Assembly (NCBI GenBank): GCA_016840285.1
Contig: JAEOSR010000133.1
Coordinates: 1-28,588, forward strand
Length of the DNA: 28,588 nt
Reading direction: 5' to 3'
From: Candidatus Hodarchaeota archaeon
GTDB taxonomy: Archaea > Asgardarchaeota > Heimdallarchaeia > Hodarchaeales > Hodarchaeaceae
Positions 1 to 7,595 of the stretch are shown piece after piece (the first letter of the stretch is position 1; every line of letters starts with the position of its first letter). The translations under genes and the position numbers were made by a program. The notes beneath the pieces are model-generated. The model was given only the letters and a program-made list of their open reading frames with translations. It made no database searches and was not told the DNA's origin.

Positions 1-723
1 AAATGGAGATACTATGATATTGGGGATGTAGGTTCAGATTTTGCTATTGTTTTTTTACATGGAACTACAGGGAGTGAAGAAATATTCTGGATTCAAATGC
101 AATCACTAATGAGTACATATCGGATAATAAGCTTTGGTCTTCCTCCTATAATTGGAGTCGATAAATTATCTCTGGGAATTTACGAAATACTTAATCATTG
201 TGGTATAAAGAAAATAGTATTAGTTGGAACATCGTTCGGTGGATATTTAGCCCAATATTTTTCTTTTAAATATAAGGAAATGGTTAACAAACTCGTCCTT
301 TCAAATACGTTCATAACAACACACCTTTACAACCAGAAATACAAGAAATTACTGATGATTGAGAAATTAATCCCGACATTCCTGTTAAAAAGATTCATGA
401 GAAAAGGTTTATTGTCAATCGATCATGATCAGACTCGTGAATACCTTCTTATCCAATTAGAGCAACATTTAAAGAAAAAAATACTGATTTCCCGATTAAA
501 AAGTTTTATTACGAAAGAGGTTATCAACAAAGCACCAATAGACCAAGTATTAATCATCGAAACCGTAGAAGATCCATTAGTACCAAAGCAATTACAAGAT
601 GAGTTAAGAGAAGCCTATCCTCAAGCTTCTGTAAAAAAATTCGAAAAAAAAGCTGACCATTTTCCATATCTAACAACAGGTGATGATTATACTCAAATCT
701 TGATTGAATTTCTACAGAGTTAA
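1..723 (+). CDS. Maspardin-like alpha/beta hydrolase (5' end outside window)
   Basis: The frame is open from base 1, so the gene begins upstream and 240 residues are visible. An internal Met at base 97 is not the start, because clear family sequence precedes it (KWRYYDIGD, then the oxyanion-type FLHGTTG). The nucleophile elbow GTSFGG puts Ser at fragment residue 78. An Asp in EDPLVP (about 191) and a His in ADHFPYL (about 220) complete a plausible Ser-Asp-His triad. The segments LVLSNTF..LYNQ and AYPQ...HFPYL...QILIEFLQ closely resemble eukaryotic maspardin (SPG21), an endosome-associated hydrolase-fold protein, as I remember that sequence. Substrate is unknown. The gene ends 65 bp before the cysteine synthase gene on the same strand. 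The hydrolase fold is nearly certain; the maspardin assignment is from memory and less sure. Confidence 0.85.
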   Translation, partial: KWRYYDIGDVGSDFAIVFLHGTTGSEEIFWIQMQSLMSTYRIISFGLPPIIGVDKLSLGIYEILNHCGIKKIVLVGTSFGGYLAQYFSFKYKEMVNKLVLSNTFITTHLYNQKYKKLLMIEKLIPTFLLKRFMRKGLLSIDHDQTREYLLIQLEQHLKKKILISRLKSFITKEVINKAPIDQVLIIETVEDPLVPKQLQDELREAYPQASVKKFEKKADHFPYLTTGDDYTQILIEFLQS

Positions 724-788
724 ATCTGGTTGACAACTTTAATTGATATTATTACTCAGAAAATGTCTTTAACGGAATTGATCTAATT

Positions 789-1754
789 ATGGATCGAAGT
801 GGAAATATTTGCAGTTCTGTCTTAGATTTAATTGGAAATACCCCAATAGTCGAATTATCTCGTCTAACAAAAGATTTAGATGGTAATATTTTAGCTAAGA
901 TAGATTATCTGAATCCTGGGTTTTCAAAAAAAGATAGAATTGCCTTACAAATGATTGAGGAAGCAGAAATATCTAGCGCTTTAAAACCAGGCCAAACTGT
1001 AGTAGAGCTGACCAGTGGCAATACTGGAACGGGATTAGCGATTGTTTGTGGAAATAAAGGATACCCATTTGTCGCAGTAATGAGTAAGGGGAATACAAAT
1101 GAAAGAGCTCGAATGATGAGAGCTTTGGGAGCTGAAGTTATCCTTGTCGAACAAGCTCCAGGATCAATACCCAGTACAGTTTCAGGGGAATCTTTGGAAT
1201 TAGTAGAACGGGAAACAAATCGTATAGTAAAAGAACGGGGAGCGTTCCGATGTGATCAATTCGATTTAGATGGAAATTTCAATGCCTGGTACTTACGTGC
1301 AGCAAAAGAAATTATCCAGCAAACCAATGGATTATTTGATGCATTCTGCGATTTTATGGGTACTGGAGGAACATTTGCTGGGCTATGCAAAGCTTTTAAG
1401 GAATTTAATCCAAATATTCGGTGCTATTTCATTGAGCCTGCAAATGCTGCAGTTATAGCAGGGAACAGAGTTCGAAGCAAAGGTGATCATAAAATACAAG
1501 GTGGGGGGTATTCAATGTCCGATTTGAAATTTCTCAAGGATGTATCCATCGACGGCGCGTTACAAGTTACGGATGAGGAAGCTTATGCCACTGCAAGACG
1601 ATTAGCTAAAGAAGAAGGGATTTTTGCTGGTCCTTCCTCTGGTGCTAATGTTCATGGAGCATTGCAGCTCCTAAAAGGACCTTTAAAAGGAAAAATAGTT
1701 TTTGTTGTTCTTCCTGACTCGGGACTCAAATACTTAAGCACTGATTTATGGTGA
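789..1754 (+). CDS. Cysteine synthase family PLP enzyme
   Basis: A 321-residue fold-type II PLP enzyme of the cysteine synthase (CysK/CysM) family, which makes cysteine from an activated serine (O-acetyl- or O-phosphoserine) and sulfide in the cytoplasm. The motif IGNTP lies near residue 16. The PLP lysine is Lys48 in NPGFSKKDR. The substrate loop TSGNTG is at 75-80. A phosphate-binding glycine loop GTGGT is near 192. The C-terminal block PDSGLKYLSTDLW is typical of the family, and the length is normal. Which serine derivative is used cannot be told; archaeal relatives include O-phosphoserine users, and cystathionine beta-synthase is an alternative. It follows the hydrolase gene by 65 bp and may be co-transcribed. 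Confidence 0.92.
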   Translation: MDRSGNICSSVLDLIGNTPIVELSRLTKDLDGNILAKIDYLNPGFSKKDRIALQMIEEAEISSALKPGQTVVELTSGNTGTGLAIVCGNKGYPFVAVMSKGNTNERARMMRALGAEVILVEQAPGSIPSTVSGESLELVERETNRIVKERGAFRCDQFDLDGNFNAWYLRAAKEIIQQTNGLFDAFCDFMGTGGTFAGLCKAFKEFNPNIRCYFIEPANAAVIAGNRVRSKGDHKIQGGGYSMSDLKFLKDVSIDGALQVTDEEAYATARRLAKEEGIFAGPSSGANVHGALQLLKGPLKGKIVFVVLPDSGLKYLSTDLW

Positions 1755-1819
1755 CTGAGATTGAACTCATAGTAAGTTACTGCTCATTGAAAATTCGATT
1801 AGCAGGGATTTCAGAATCT

Positions 1820-3124
1820 TCAAACAGGCCTCAAATAGCCCCACTTTTCTAAGGCCTTTTGAAGCTCAGGATGGGATTTGGCTTTTTCTTCTAGTGAAAT
1901 TCCTTCTTGCCATGCTTCAATCGCCTGAACAGTGGCTTTAGTACCTGCATGAGTACCACCAGGATGGCCATGAATACCTCCGCCAACTTGTAGGATCATA
2001 TCAGTGGTTCCATACACAGTTAAAACTTCTGGAAGAACACCTGGATGTAATCCACCAGATGCGACAGGTAAGGTAGGTTTAATATGGCCCCATGATTGGG
2101 CAAGTCTTCTTCCTTTATCCTCACCGATTTCTTGTTTGAGAAGAAGGTCTCTCATTTCTAAAACATCCTCTTTTGGACTATCAAGCTTACCAACAACAGT
2201 ACCAATGTGAATATTATCAACACCGATGAGTCTCATCAATTTAGCCAAGAAATACATGCTTATACCATGTGTATAGTGTTTAGTGAACGTTGCATGCATA
2301 GCCCGATGCGCATGTATGGCCATATCCAAATCATCGACAATATTTCTAAGGGTTTGAACGCTTGCAAAACCAGTGGTTACTACATCAACCATGAAGTATT
2401 TAAATCCATGATCATGAATAACTTTTACACGATTCTCCATTTCATGCGTTTCCGCGGTCACATTAATGAGTGCATCTTTAATTTCACCAGTTTTTTTCTC
2501 AGCTTTATCTCGTGTCTTTGCCATCTGTTCAACACGTTTCTCAAAGATATTAAATGATTGAGAGGTGAGGTTCTCGTCATCTTTAACCAAATCACCTCCA
2601 GCACTCCAGAAGTCCCAAGCTATTTCACAATGTTGTTCTACAGTCAACCCTATTTTAGGTTTAGGAACACAGGCTAATAATGGGCCTTCATTCTTTTTGA
2701 AGATTTTTTGTATAGCTTCAACTCCCATATGAGGACCTTTTGACCCTTTAATGTATTCCAAAGGAAGAGTCGCATCAATTAATCTAAGATTTTTAATCGC
2801 CTTCATTCCAAAAATGTTACCTGCGATTCCAGACATCAGTTGAGGGATATTATCTTGTTCCCATAAAATTAGCGGATAAGCTATTTTTACTAAATGTTCC
2901 TCATTCCAAAATGCCAATCCCCTCATGTCGTATATACGATCATCCAATGTCTCTAAAGTTGTCCAAGTCCCAATAGATGACTCTGAGGCTAACCTCCCAA
3001 TGGTGTCATCTGTCGAAACTTCATCTGATTTATCAAAATAATAAAGTGCGATTAAATCACTGTCTTTAGGCTGATAATCTCTTTTGATAAAATCGTGATA
3101 CCATTCAATTTTCTCTTTTGCCAT
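1820..3124 (-). CDS. rbcL: Form III ribulose-bisphosphate carboxylase (RuBisCO) large subunit
   Basis: Archaeal-type RuBisCO, which carboxylates ribulose 1,5-bisphosphate to two 3-phosphoglycerates, usually within the AMP/nucleoside salvage route. Start placed at ATG 3124 (434 residues); an in-frame GTG at 3139 would add five residues. In numbering from 3124 the catalytic set is complete: Glu48 and TWTT of the N-terminal domain, Asn103, Lys155 and Lys157 (PKPKIGL), carbamylated Lys181 with Asp182, Asp183 and Glu184 (VKDDE), His273 (HAHRAMH), His306, loop-6 Lys313 (GTVVGKLDS), Ser356 (SGGLHPG) and the triple glycine near 381. RuBisCO-like form IV proteins lose several of these. Features such as HGISM and VDNIHIGT match form III. 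No AMP phosphorylase, ribose-1,5-bisphosphate isomerase or phosphoribulokinase gene is in the window, so the supply of substrate cannot be read here. Confidence 0.95.
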   Translation of the reverse strand: MAKEKIEWYHDFIKRDYQPKDSDLIALYYFDKSDEVSTDDTIGRLASESSIGTWTTLETLDDRIYDMRGLAFWNEEHLVKIAYPLILWEQDNIPQLMSGIAGNIFGMKAIKNLRLIDATLPLEYIKGSKGPHMGVEAIQKIFKKNEGPLLACVPKPKIGLTVEQHCEIAWDFWSAGGDLVKDDENLTSQSFNIFEKRVEQMAKTRDKAEKKTGEIKDALINVTAETHEMENRVKVIHDHGFKYFMVDVVTTGFASVQTLRNIVDDLDMAIHAHRAMHATFTKHYTHGISMYFLAKLMRLIGVDNIHIGTVVGKLDSPKEDVLEMRDLLLKQEIGEDKGRRLAQSWGHIKPTLPVASGGLHPGVLPEVLTVYGTTDMILQVGGGIHGHPGGTHAGTKATVQAIEAWQEGISLEEKAKSHPELQKALEKWGYLRPV

Positions 3125-3237
3125 AAAAAAACATCTCACTTCATAGTTACGTTTTTCAATTCTACTTGCTTCAATCGTAGCTGGTTTTTTATTTATTAAT
3201 ACCGATTATTCTAAGAAATTCTTATTTTTTTCAGATA

Positions 3238-4530
3238 CTAAACAAATGGGAATGTGTCATCATATTCAACTTCTTCTGCATGTACCATGTCTTTCCAGCG
3301 TTTAATCATTCGGTTAAAAGCTTCTTTTGTATCCGAGTTGATTAACAGATGTGATTCTCCTTGAAAATTGAATAAGCGTAATATTTTTGACTTTGACTCG
3401 TATTTGGCCTCCAATCTTCCGATAAAATTACCTAGGAAAAAGAGAGGATAAACATAATATCCCCACTTGCGATCTTTAGGTTTTTTATAAACTTCCCACA
3501 CATAATCAAAATTAAACAGCTTATTAAGCAGTTCTCTGTCCCAAATAAGTGGATCCAATGGCCCTATAACTCTCATCTCCTCATCTATATCTTCCTGACA
3601 CAATATTTCCCAATTAGAAGGAACGATATAGCCTATAGGCTCATCCTTCAGTTGAATCAATGAAGGAATATGTTCTTCTTTTGATTCCTCACTTATTAAG
3701 AGTTTTTCAGGAGAAATACCTATTTTTTTACCAAATTTGATTTTTCCATTCTTCTCGAACGACACTTTGCCTGTTGGGGTCACAGGAAAACTCTTCATCT
3801 TGAGTTTTAACTTTAGGATTTGTTCTTCTTCTTTTGAATAGGCTTTTTTTGTTAGATTTGACTTATCAATGTAATTATCTATAATGTCATATGTTTTTCG
3901 GAAATTATTGTCACGCATTACCGCAAGTTTACCCATGGCCCATAAAAGTTCAAGAGCTGTTCCCGAATTCCGATTAGTCTTCCATACTGCATATTTAGGG
4001 TCAGCTTTCCCTAATTTGGTTAAATCTGAACCTCGTGTGAGGCCATGAGTCTGAACATGCTGCAACACTTGATCAAGCATTTCAGGGTGTGTCTCTTCAA
4101 GCATCCTTAACGCTCGACTATAATACCTGCCAAGATGCTCCCTATCAAGAGTTTGAGAATAGAAAAGAGGAAAATGATCAATATGAATAGCATTTAAGTT
4201 GTGAAAATAAGTTTCAAATACTAATTTTTCAGGATAAACTATTTTTTCAAAATCTCCTTGACAATAATCTGCCATACGTGAGCTAAAAAAGATATCATGA
4301 TACCTGCCAGCAGGATTAAGTGGGTCAAGTTGAACTAATCCCTGTTCTTGAATAATCTTTCTAATATCGTTACTTTGCCAGCGATGGAGATGACATCCTA
4401 CTATTAATAGACGTTTAAGATCGTCTTGAGTAATTTGAGGAATCGTTGGCATTTCTATGGTCCTCATTGGATCTTCTAATGTAACATGTCTGGAGTTTTT
4501 GTCGCTCTTTAAGTTGAGCTTAGAGATCAT
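3238..4530 (-). CDS. Winged-helix DNA glycosylase, YcaQ/AlkX (AlkZ-like) family
   Basis: A 430-residue protein of the winged-helix DNA-binding family (DUF1006/YcaQ) that includes AlkZ and AlkX, glycosylases which open alkylated bases and interstrand crosslinks. Signature at residues 67-69: QLD, followed by PLNPAGRYHDI and FFSSR. This matches the Gln-x-Asp catalytic motif reported for YcaQ/AlkX; AlkZ has Gln-x-Gln. The segments FETYFHNLNAI and IWDRELLNKLFNFDYVWEVYKK also fit the family (usual form LIWDR..l..LFdFdY..E.Y.p). A lysine-rich stretch near 230-290 looks like a lineage-specific insert. ATG 4530 is supported by a TATA-like box at 4568-4576 on the same strand; Met22 and Met27 are alternative starts. 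It lies upstream of the RuBisCO gene with a 113-bp gap; co-transcription is possible but unproven. Confidence 0.8.
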   Translation of the reverse strand: MISKLNLKSDKNSRHVTLEDPMRTIEMPTIPQITQDDLKRLLIVGCHLHRWQSNDIRKIIQEQGLVQLDPLNPAGRYHDIFFSSRMADYCQGDFEKIVYPEKLVFETYFHNLNAIHIDHFPLFYSQTLDREHLGRYYSRALRMLEETHPEMLDQVLQHVQTHGLTRGSDLTKLGKADPKYAVWKTNRNSGTALELLWAMGKLAVMRDNNFRKTYDIIDNYIDKSNLTKKAYSKEEEQILKLKLKMKSFPVTPTGKVSFEKNGKIKFGKKIGISPEKLLISEESKEEHIPSLIQLKDEPIGYIVPSNWEILCQEDIDEEMRVIGPLDPLIWDRELLNKLFNFDYVWEVYKKPKDRKWGYYVYPLFFLGNFIGRLEAKYESKSKILRLFNFQGESHLLINSDTKEAFNRMIKRWKDMVHAEEVEYDDTFPFV

Positions 4531-4567
4531 TAAGATTTCTTATTCTTACTATTAATTACCAATCCTC

Positions 4568-4576
4568 TTATAATAA
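4568..4576 (-). promoter_or_regulatory. TATA-like box of the glycosylase gene
   Basis: Minus-strand TTATTATAA. A transcript would begin about 25 nt downstream, near 4547, leaving a leader of about 17 nt to the ATG at 4530. The call rests on sequence and spacing only. Confidence 0.4.
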
Positions 4577-4675
4577 ATGCAAATTGTCCAATTAATTAGC
4601 CTAAAGTCAAAACATTAGCTCAAATTGCTAAATCAGCAACAGTTCCAGTTACGTGGTCAGGTGTTGTTGATAAAA

Positions 4676-4858
4676 TTAGTTAGGTGAAATATTGGTGAAA
4701 CTACCGGAAATTGCAATATTCGGTACTCCATTTTCATCCCGAGTGGCCATAAATTTTGCTGTCTCCAATTCTAATGCAAAAGCTTCTTTTGCAATGATTT
4801 CAAGAATTAGTCCTTGGGAGAAGGATGAGGAACAGTTAATTTTTAGCAGTATCAGCTT
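4676..4858 (-). pseudogene. Remnant resembling the N-terminus of a pyridoxamine 5'-phosphate oxidase-family protein
   Basis: The minus strand is open for about 60 codons between two stops, with no usable ATG at its beginning. The segment reads LETAKFMATRDENGVPNIA followed by ISGSFT. That pattern (AxFxATxDxxGxPNIA) is typical of the first two strands of flavin-binding split-barrel (PNPOx-like) proteins of about 130-160 residues. A TAA stop then interrupts the frame. A shifted frame continues for a few residues (STTPDHVTGTVADLAI) before another stop. I read this as a decayed gene. The family match rests on one short motif, so this is tentative. Confidence 0.4.
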
Positions 4859-5158
4859 TTAACAAGGAGTTAAAAGCCTTCCAAATAAAGGGAAAGTATA
4901 TGGGAGTGAGGCGGTCAAGAGGAGTTAAGTTGGGTTATATTAGAGTGAACAACGTCCTGACACAAACGCCCCCCCTTGTTTCTCGAGAAGTCCCGTCTGA
5001 CAATTAACTCTCTACAGTATACATCTTGAAAAAGATAGAAGCAAGCTTAATTAGCTATAGCTAAAAACTATGAGGTTCTATCATTTCCTTTTCTTTACCA
5101 CTTTTCATCATTACAATGAATTATTTATTATTTCTAATATTAGTTTTCAATAATAACC

Positions 5159-5166
5159 TTTATAAG
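5159..5166 (+). promoter_or_regulatory. TATA-like box upstream of a hairpin and a small membrane protein
   Basis: The sequence TTTATAAG sits inside CCTTTATAAGG. Archaeal spacing predicts a transcript start near 5188, almost exactly where the hairpin at 5191 begins. The leader to the ATG at 5351 would be about 160 nt, long for an archaeon. Confidence 0.4.
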
Positions 5167-5190
5167 GCATCAATATATTAAATTATTTGA

Positions 5191-5239
5191 CCTAGGATTT
5201 TTGTGCATTAGCTCTTTGCAATGGCCCAAAAACCTCAGG
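5191..5239 (+). ncRNA. Long imperfect hairpin, candidate structured leader or small RNA
   Basis: The arms CCTAGGATTTTTGTGCATT and AATGGCCCAAAAACCTCAGG pair over about 16 positions (one G-T wobble) with three mismatches and one bulge, leaving a loop of about ten bases. The hairpin lies about 25 nt downstream of a TATA-like box and 112 nt upstream of a small membrane-protein gene. It could be a 5' leader element or a separate small RNA. No known riboswitch consensus was recognised. Confidence 0.35.
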
Positions 5240-5350
5240 AAGGCATTCATAATAAAATGATGTCTTAAAAAAAACAAATCTGTCATTCAAGAATATAGAA
5301 AAAAGGAGACTTCATCAGTTGTCTAAAGAAAAGTCAGAGGATTTGGATTG

Positions 5351-5497
5351 ATGAAATTATCAAATGAGGGACAATTAGCTTCGTGGTTTCAAGTCAAAGA
5401 GAATGATAAAGTTCGGCAGGCAATTATAATTAGCATCTTACTCCTTGGAGTATTAAGCGTGCTCTTGATTGGATTCTACCTAAAAGCAAATATCTAA
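5351..5497 (+). CDS. Small single-pass membrane protein (48 aa), unrecognised
   Basis: ATG to TAA encodes 48 residues. The first 22 are polar and charged (MKLSNEGQLASWFQVKENDK, then VR). An uninterrupted hydrophobic helix spans about residues 24-43 and the end is LKANI. A single helix near the C-terminus suggests a tail-anchored or type II topology. A purine-rich GAGG lies about ten bases before the ATG and an in-frame stop lies upstream, so the start is well bounded. It converges on the methyltransferase gene, with 29 bp between the two stops. I considered SecE/Sec61-gamma, Sec61-beta and SecG and saw none of their conserved residues. Function unknown. Confidence 0.55.
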   Translation: MKLSNEGQLASWFQVKENDKVRQAIIISILLLGVLSVLLIGFYLKANI

Positions 5498-5526
5498 AGA
5501 GCACAATCCTCATTTTTTCATAATTC

Positions 5527-6567
5527 CTAAAATTCTTCATACAGAACTAGGTACTGATCGTTTTCAATTTTCTGTACTGCTTTTACTTGATTAAAAAACA
5601 GATTTTCTTCCTGTTTTGTTATAACAGGGAAATTGTACTTTTTATTTATGTATTTCAAAGGCTTATCTTGAGCTATTCTGTCTTGAACAAAGATTTCATG
5701 CCTCTTTAAACGATCCTCGATGTACTGATTTGAAAAATTTACAATGTCTTTTAATCGCTGAGAAATTATATTCCTAAGATTTGAATCAAGCTCATACCCA
5801 ATACTACTCCTTCCTGAGCTCATCGCTGCTAGTGTTGTAGTTCCTGTGCCAAGAAAAGGATCCAAAATTATATCATCTTTAACAGAGAACATATTTATAA
5901 GACGATATGCTAATTCAAAGGTAAAAGCTGCACTTCTAGTTCTTGCCTCACTATCAATTGTTTGTGACATACCTTTTATATTCCACTGGTCTGAAAACCA
6001 GTTATTTCTTTCCTCCCAAAAATAAGAGCTTTCATGACGATTTAATTTCTCTGTGTCATTTTTGAATTCCCTTTTCCCCCCTTTTCTTAGGATTAAAATA
6101 AATTCATGTTCTAATGTAACATACGCACCGGGGGGAAGCATTCCTGACCCCATAAACTTATTTGGTGCATTGGTTGGTTTACGCCAAATAATTTCTGGCA
6201 GAACACTGAAACCAAGTTTAAGACAATAACTTAGGATCCGTGAATGATTTGAATAAAGTCTAAAATCTTTGCCAATCGTTCTAACAGCATCACCCATATT
6301 AATACAAGCAATCCCTCCTCTTTTAAGAACCCGATAGACTTCCCTCCATACTTTATCGAGTTCTTGATGCATTAATTCAAAAGCTAGTGGCCCATTTTGG
6401 GTTTTTAAAGCTTCCTCGATCTCGGGGTTCAGTCTGGAAAATAAAACATCCCATAACTCAATAATAGGATATGGTGGACTAGTTACAACTAAATCAACGC
6501 TCTCAGAAGAAATCTTTTTCATATTGTAAGAATTTTTGAAGAAAATCGAATGGTGAGTAGATTTCAT
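5527..6567 (-). CDS. Orphan DNA amino-methyltransferase, beta-class (probably N4-cytosine)
   Basis: A 346-residue S-adenosylmethionine-dependent DNA methyltransferase. The catalytic motif IV TSPPY is at residues 29-33. The SAM-binding motif I DPFLGTG is at 236-242, followed by GYELD. This IV-then-I order is the beta class. The serine in TSPPY favours N4-cytosine methylation, although N6-adenine enzymes with SPPY exist. Residues about 95-220 between the motifs are the likely target-recognition region. No restriction endonuclease, specificity subunit or Vsr-like gene flanks it: its neighbours are a 48-residue membrane protein and a cation transporter. It therefore looks like a solitary methyltransferase, possibly regulatory or a remnant of a restriction system. 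The recognition site cannot be read from the sequence. The ATG at 6567 is the most natural start. Confidence 0.9.
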   Translation of the reverse strand: MKSTHHSIFFKNSYNMKKISSESVDLVVTSPPYPIIELWDVLFSRLNPEIEEALKTQNGPLAFELMHQELDKVWREVYRVLKRGGIACINMGDAVRTIGKDFRLYSNHSRILSYCLKLGFSVLPEIIWRKPTNAPNKFMGSGMLPPGAYVTLEHEFILILRKGGKREFKNDTEKLNRHESSYFWEERNNWFSDQWNIKGMSQTIDSEARTRSAAFTFELAYRLINMFSVKDDIILDPFLGTGTTTLAAMSSGRSSIGYELDSNLRNIISQRLKDIVNFSNQYIEDRLKRHEIFVQDRIAQDKPLKYINKKYNFPVITKQEENLFFNQVKAVQKIENDQYLVLYEEF

Positions 6568-6626
6568 CAGAGGTAACAGACCTAAGTTTCATAAATAGGA
6601 AGACAAGGTGGGAGATAAACTATCGA

Positions 6627-7583
6627 TTGCTTGTATATTATCTTGAGGATATATGTAGTATAAACTTAAGAAAAACAATTTTGGGAGGGAAGTTAGGGAT
6701 TTCACTGGAAGATAAAACTAACGACTACCAAAAGAAAGCAAGATCTGCAACATTCGTTGCTCTAGTTGTTAATACTCTGCTAGGTCTCCTAAAAATAATT
6801 TCAGGGGTATTAACCTCAAGTATGTCATTGATCGCGGATGGATTCGATTCGTTAATGGATTTATTCATGGGAATATTTGCTTTTCTTGGAGCAACGATTG
6901 CTCAAAAACCTGCTGATGAAGATCATTTATACGGACATGAAAAAATAGAAATAACCTATTTGCTACTAATAATTGGAATTATATTCATCACAGGAATAGG
7001 AATCTTTCTTCAAGCTCTAGATAGATTTTTAAATAGGATAGAGCTTAAATTTTCAGTTTTAGGTTTGATAGTTGTAATTTTCTCAATATTGGGGAAGTTT
7101 AGTATTTCAATCTATGTCTATCGAACTGCAACAGAAATCGATTCAGCTAGTTTAAAGGCAACGGCGCTCAATTACTCAACTGATATGCTCTCTTCAGTAT
7201 TAGTATTAATTGCAGTAATAGGTGCCTATCTCAATATTGGGATTATTGATTCGTTTGTAGCGGTCATAATCGCTCTTCTAATAACTTATGGGGCGATAAA
7301 AATGCTTAATGAGTCTTTGAATATCCTTTTAGATCGTGCCCCCGATGAAAAGAAACTCAAACAGATCTATGACTTGACAACTTCAATTAAAGGTGTCAAA
7401 GAGGCTCATAAGCTACGCGCAAGGATGATAGGAAATAAGATTGTTGGTGATATCCATGTTCTTGTTGATCCCCGTCTTTCTGTTCAAGAAGGGCATGAAA
7501 TTAGTGAGAATGTCAATAGTATTCTTCAGAGAGAACTTGGAGCTAATATTATCATTCATATAGAACCATATGAAAAAAAGTGA
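6627..7583 (+). CDS. Cation diffusion facilitator (CDF) metal transporter
   Basis: A CDF-family exporter that moves a divalent metal out of the cytoplasm in exchange for protons. In numbering from the TTG at 6627 (318 residues), about six transmembrane helices lie between 41 and 235. TM2 carries the site-A aspartates Asp74 and Asp78 (FDSLMD). HLYGHEKIE is at 100-108. TM5 carries Asn182 and Asp186 (NYSTD). The cytoplasmic metal-binding domain (about 240-318) ends HVLVDPRLSVQEGH...IIIHIEPYE. Zn/Cd members such as YiiP have His where Asn182 is, so specificity may differ. The start is doubtful: a strong GGGAGGG at 6683-6689 lies inside the frame and no ATG, GTG or TTG follows it before the conserved N-terminus. 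ATT 6699 or CTG 6705 would give the usual family length. Confidence 0.9.
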   Translation: MLVYYLEDICSINLRKTILGGKLGISLEDKTNDYQKKARSATFVALVVNTLLGLLKIISGVLTSSMSLIADGFDSLMDLFMGIFAFLGATIAQKPADEDHLYGHEKIEITYLLLIIGIIFITGIGIFLQALDRFLNRIELKFSVLGLIVVIFSILGKFSISIYVYRTATEIDSASLKATALNYSTDMLSSVLVLIAVIGAYLNIGIIDSFVAVIIALLITYGAIKMLNESLNILLDRAPDEKKLKQIYDLTTSIKGVKEAHKLRARMIGNKIVGDIHVLVDPRLSVQEGHEISENVNSILQRELGANIIIHIEPYEKK

Positions 7584-7595
7584 AGTGGTTGCACA

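Larger units (their letters stand above)
4531..5350. other. 820-bp region without an intact gene
   Basis: No long reading frame crosses this stretch on either strand. It holds the presumed promoter of the glycosylase gene (4568-4576), a decayed oxidase-like fragment on the minus strand (4676-4858), an isolated C7 tract at 4969-4975, and a TATA-like box at 5159-5166 followed by a long hairpin (5191-5239). The last two lie upstream of the small membrane protein at 5351. Nothing else was recognised. Confidence 0.6.

Noticed and set aside
2004..2557. Plus-strand open frames opposite the RuBisCO gene
   Set aside because: They lie wholly over strongly conserved RuBisCO codons on the other strand and show no protein-like features; shadow frames.
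4945..5000. Possible C/D-box small RNA: GTGAAC followed by two CTGA boxes (4957 and 4997)
   Set aside because: No proper RTGATGA box C or C' and the spacing does not fit a guide RNA; CTGA is common by chance.
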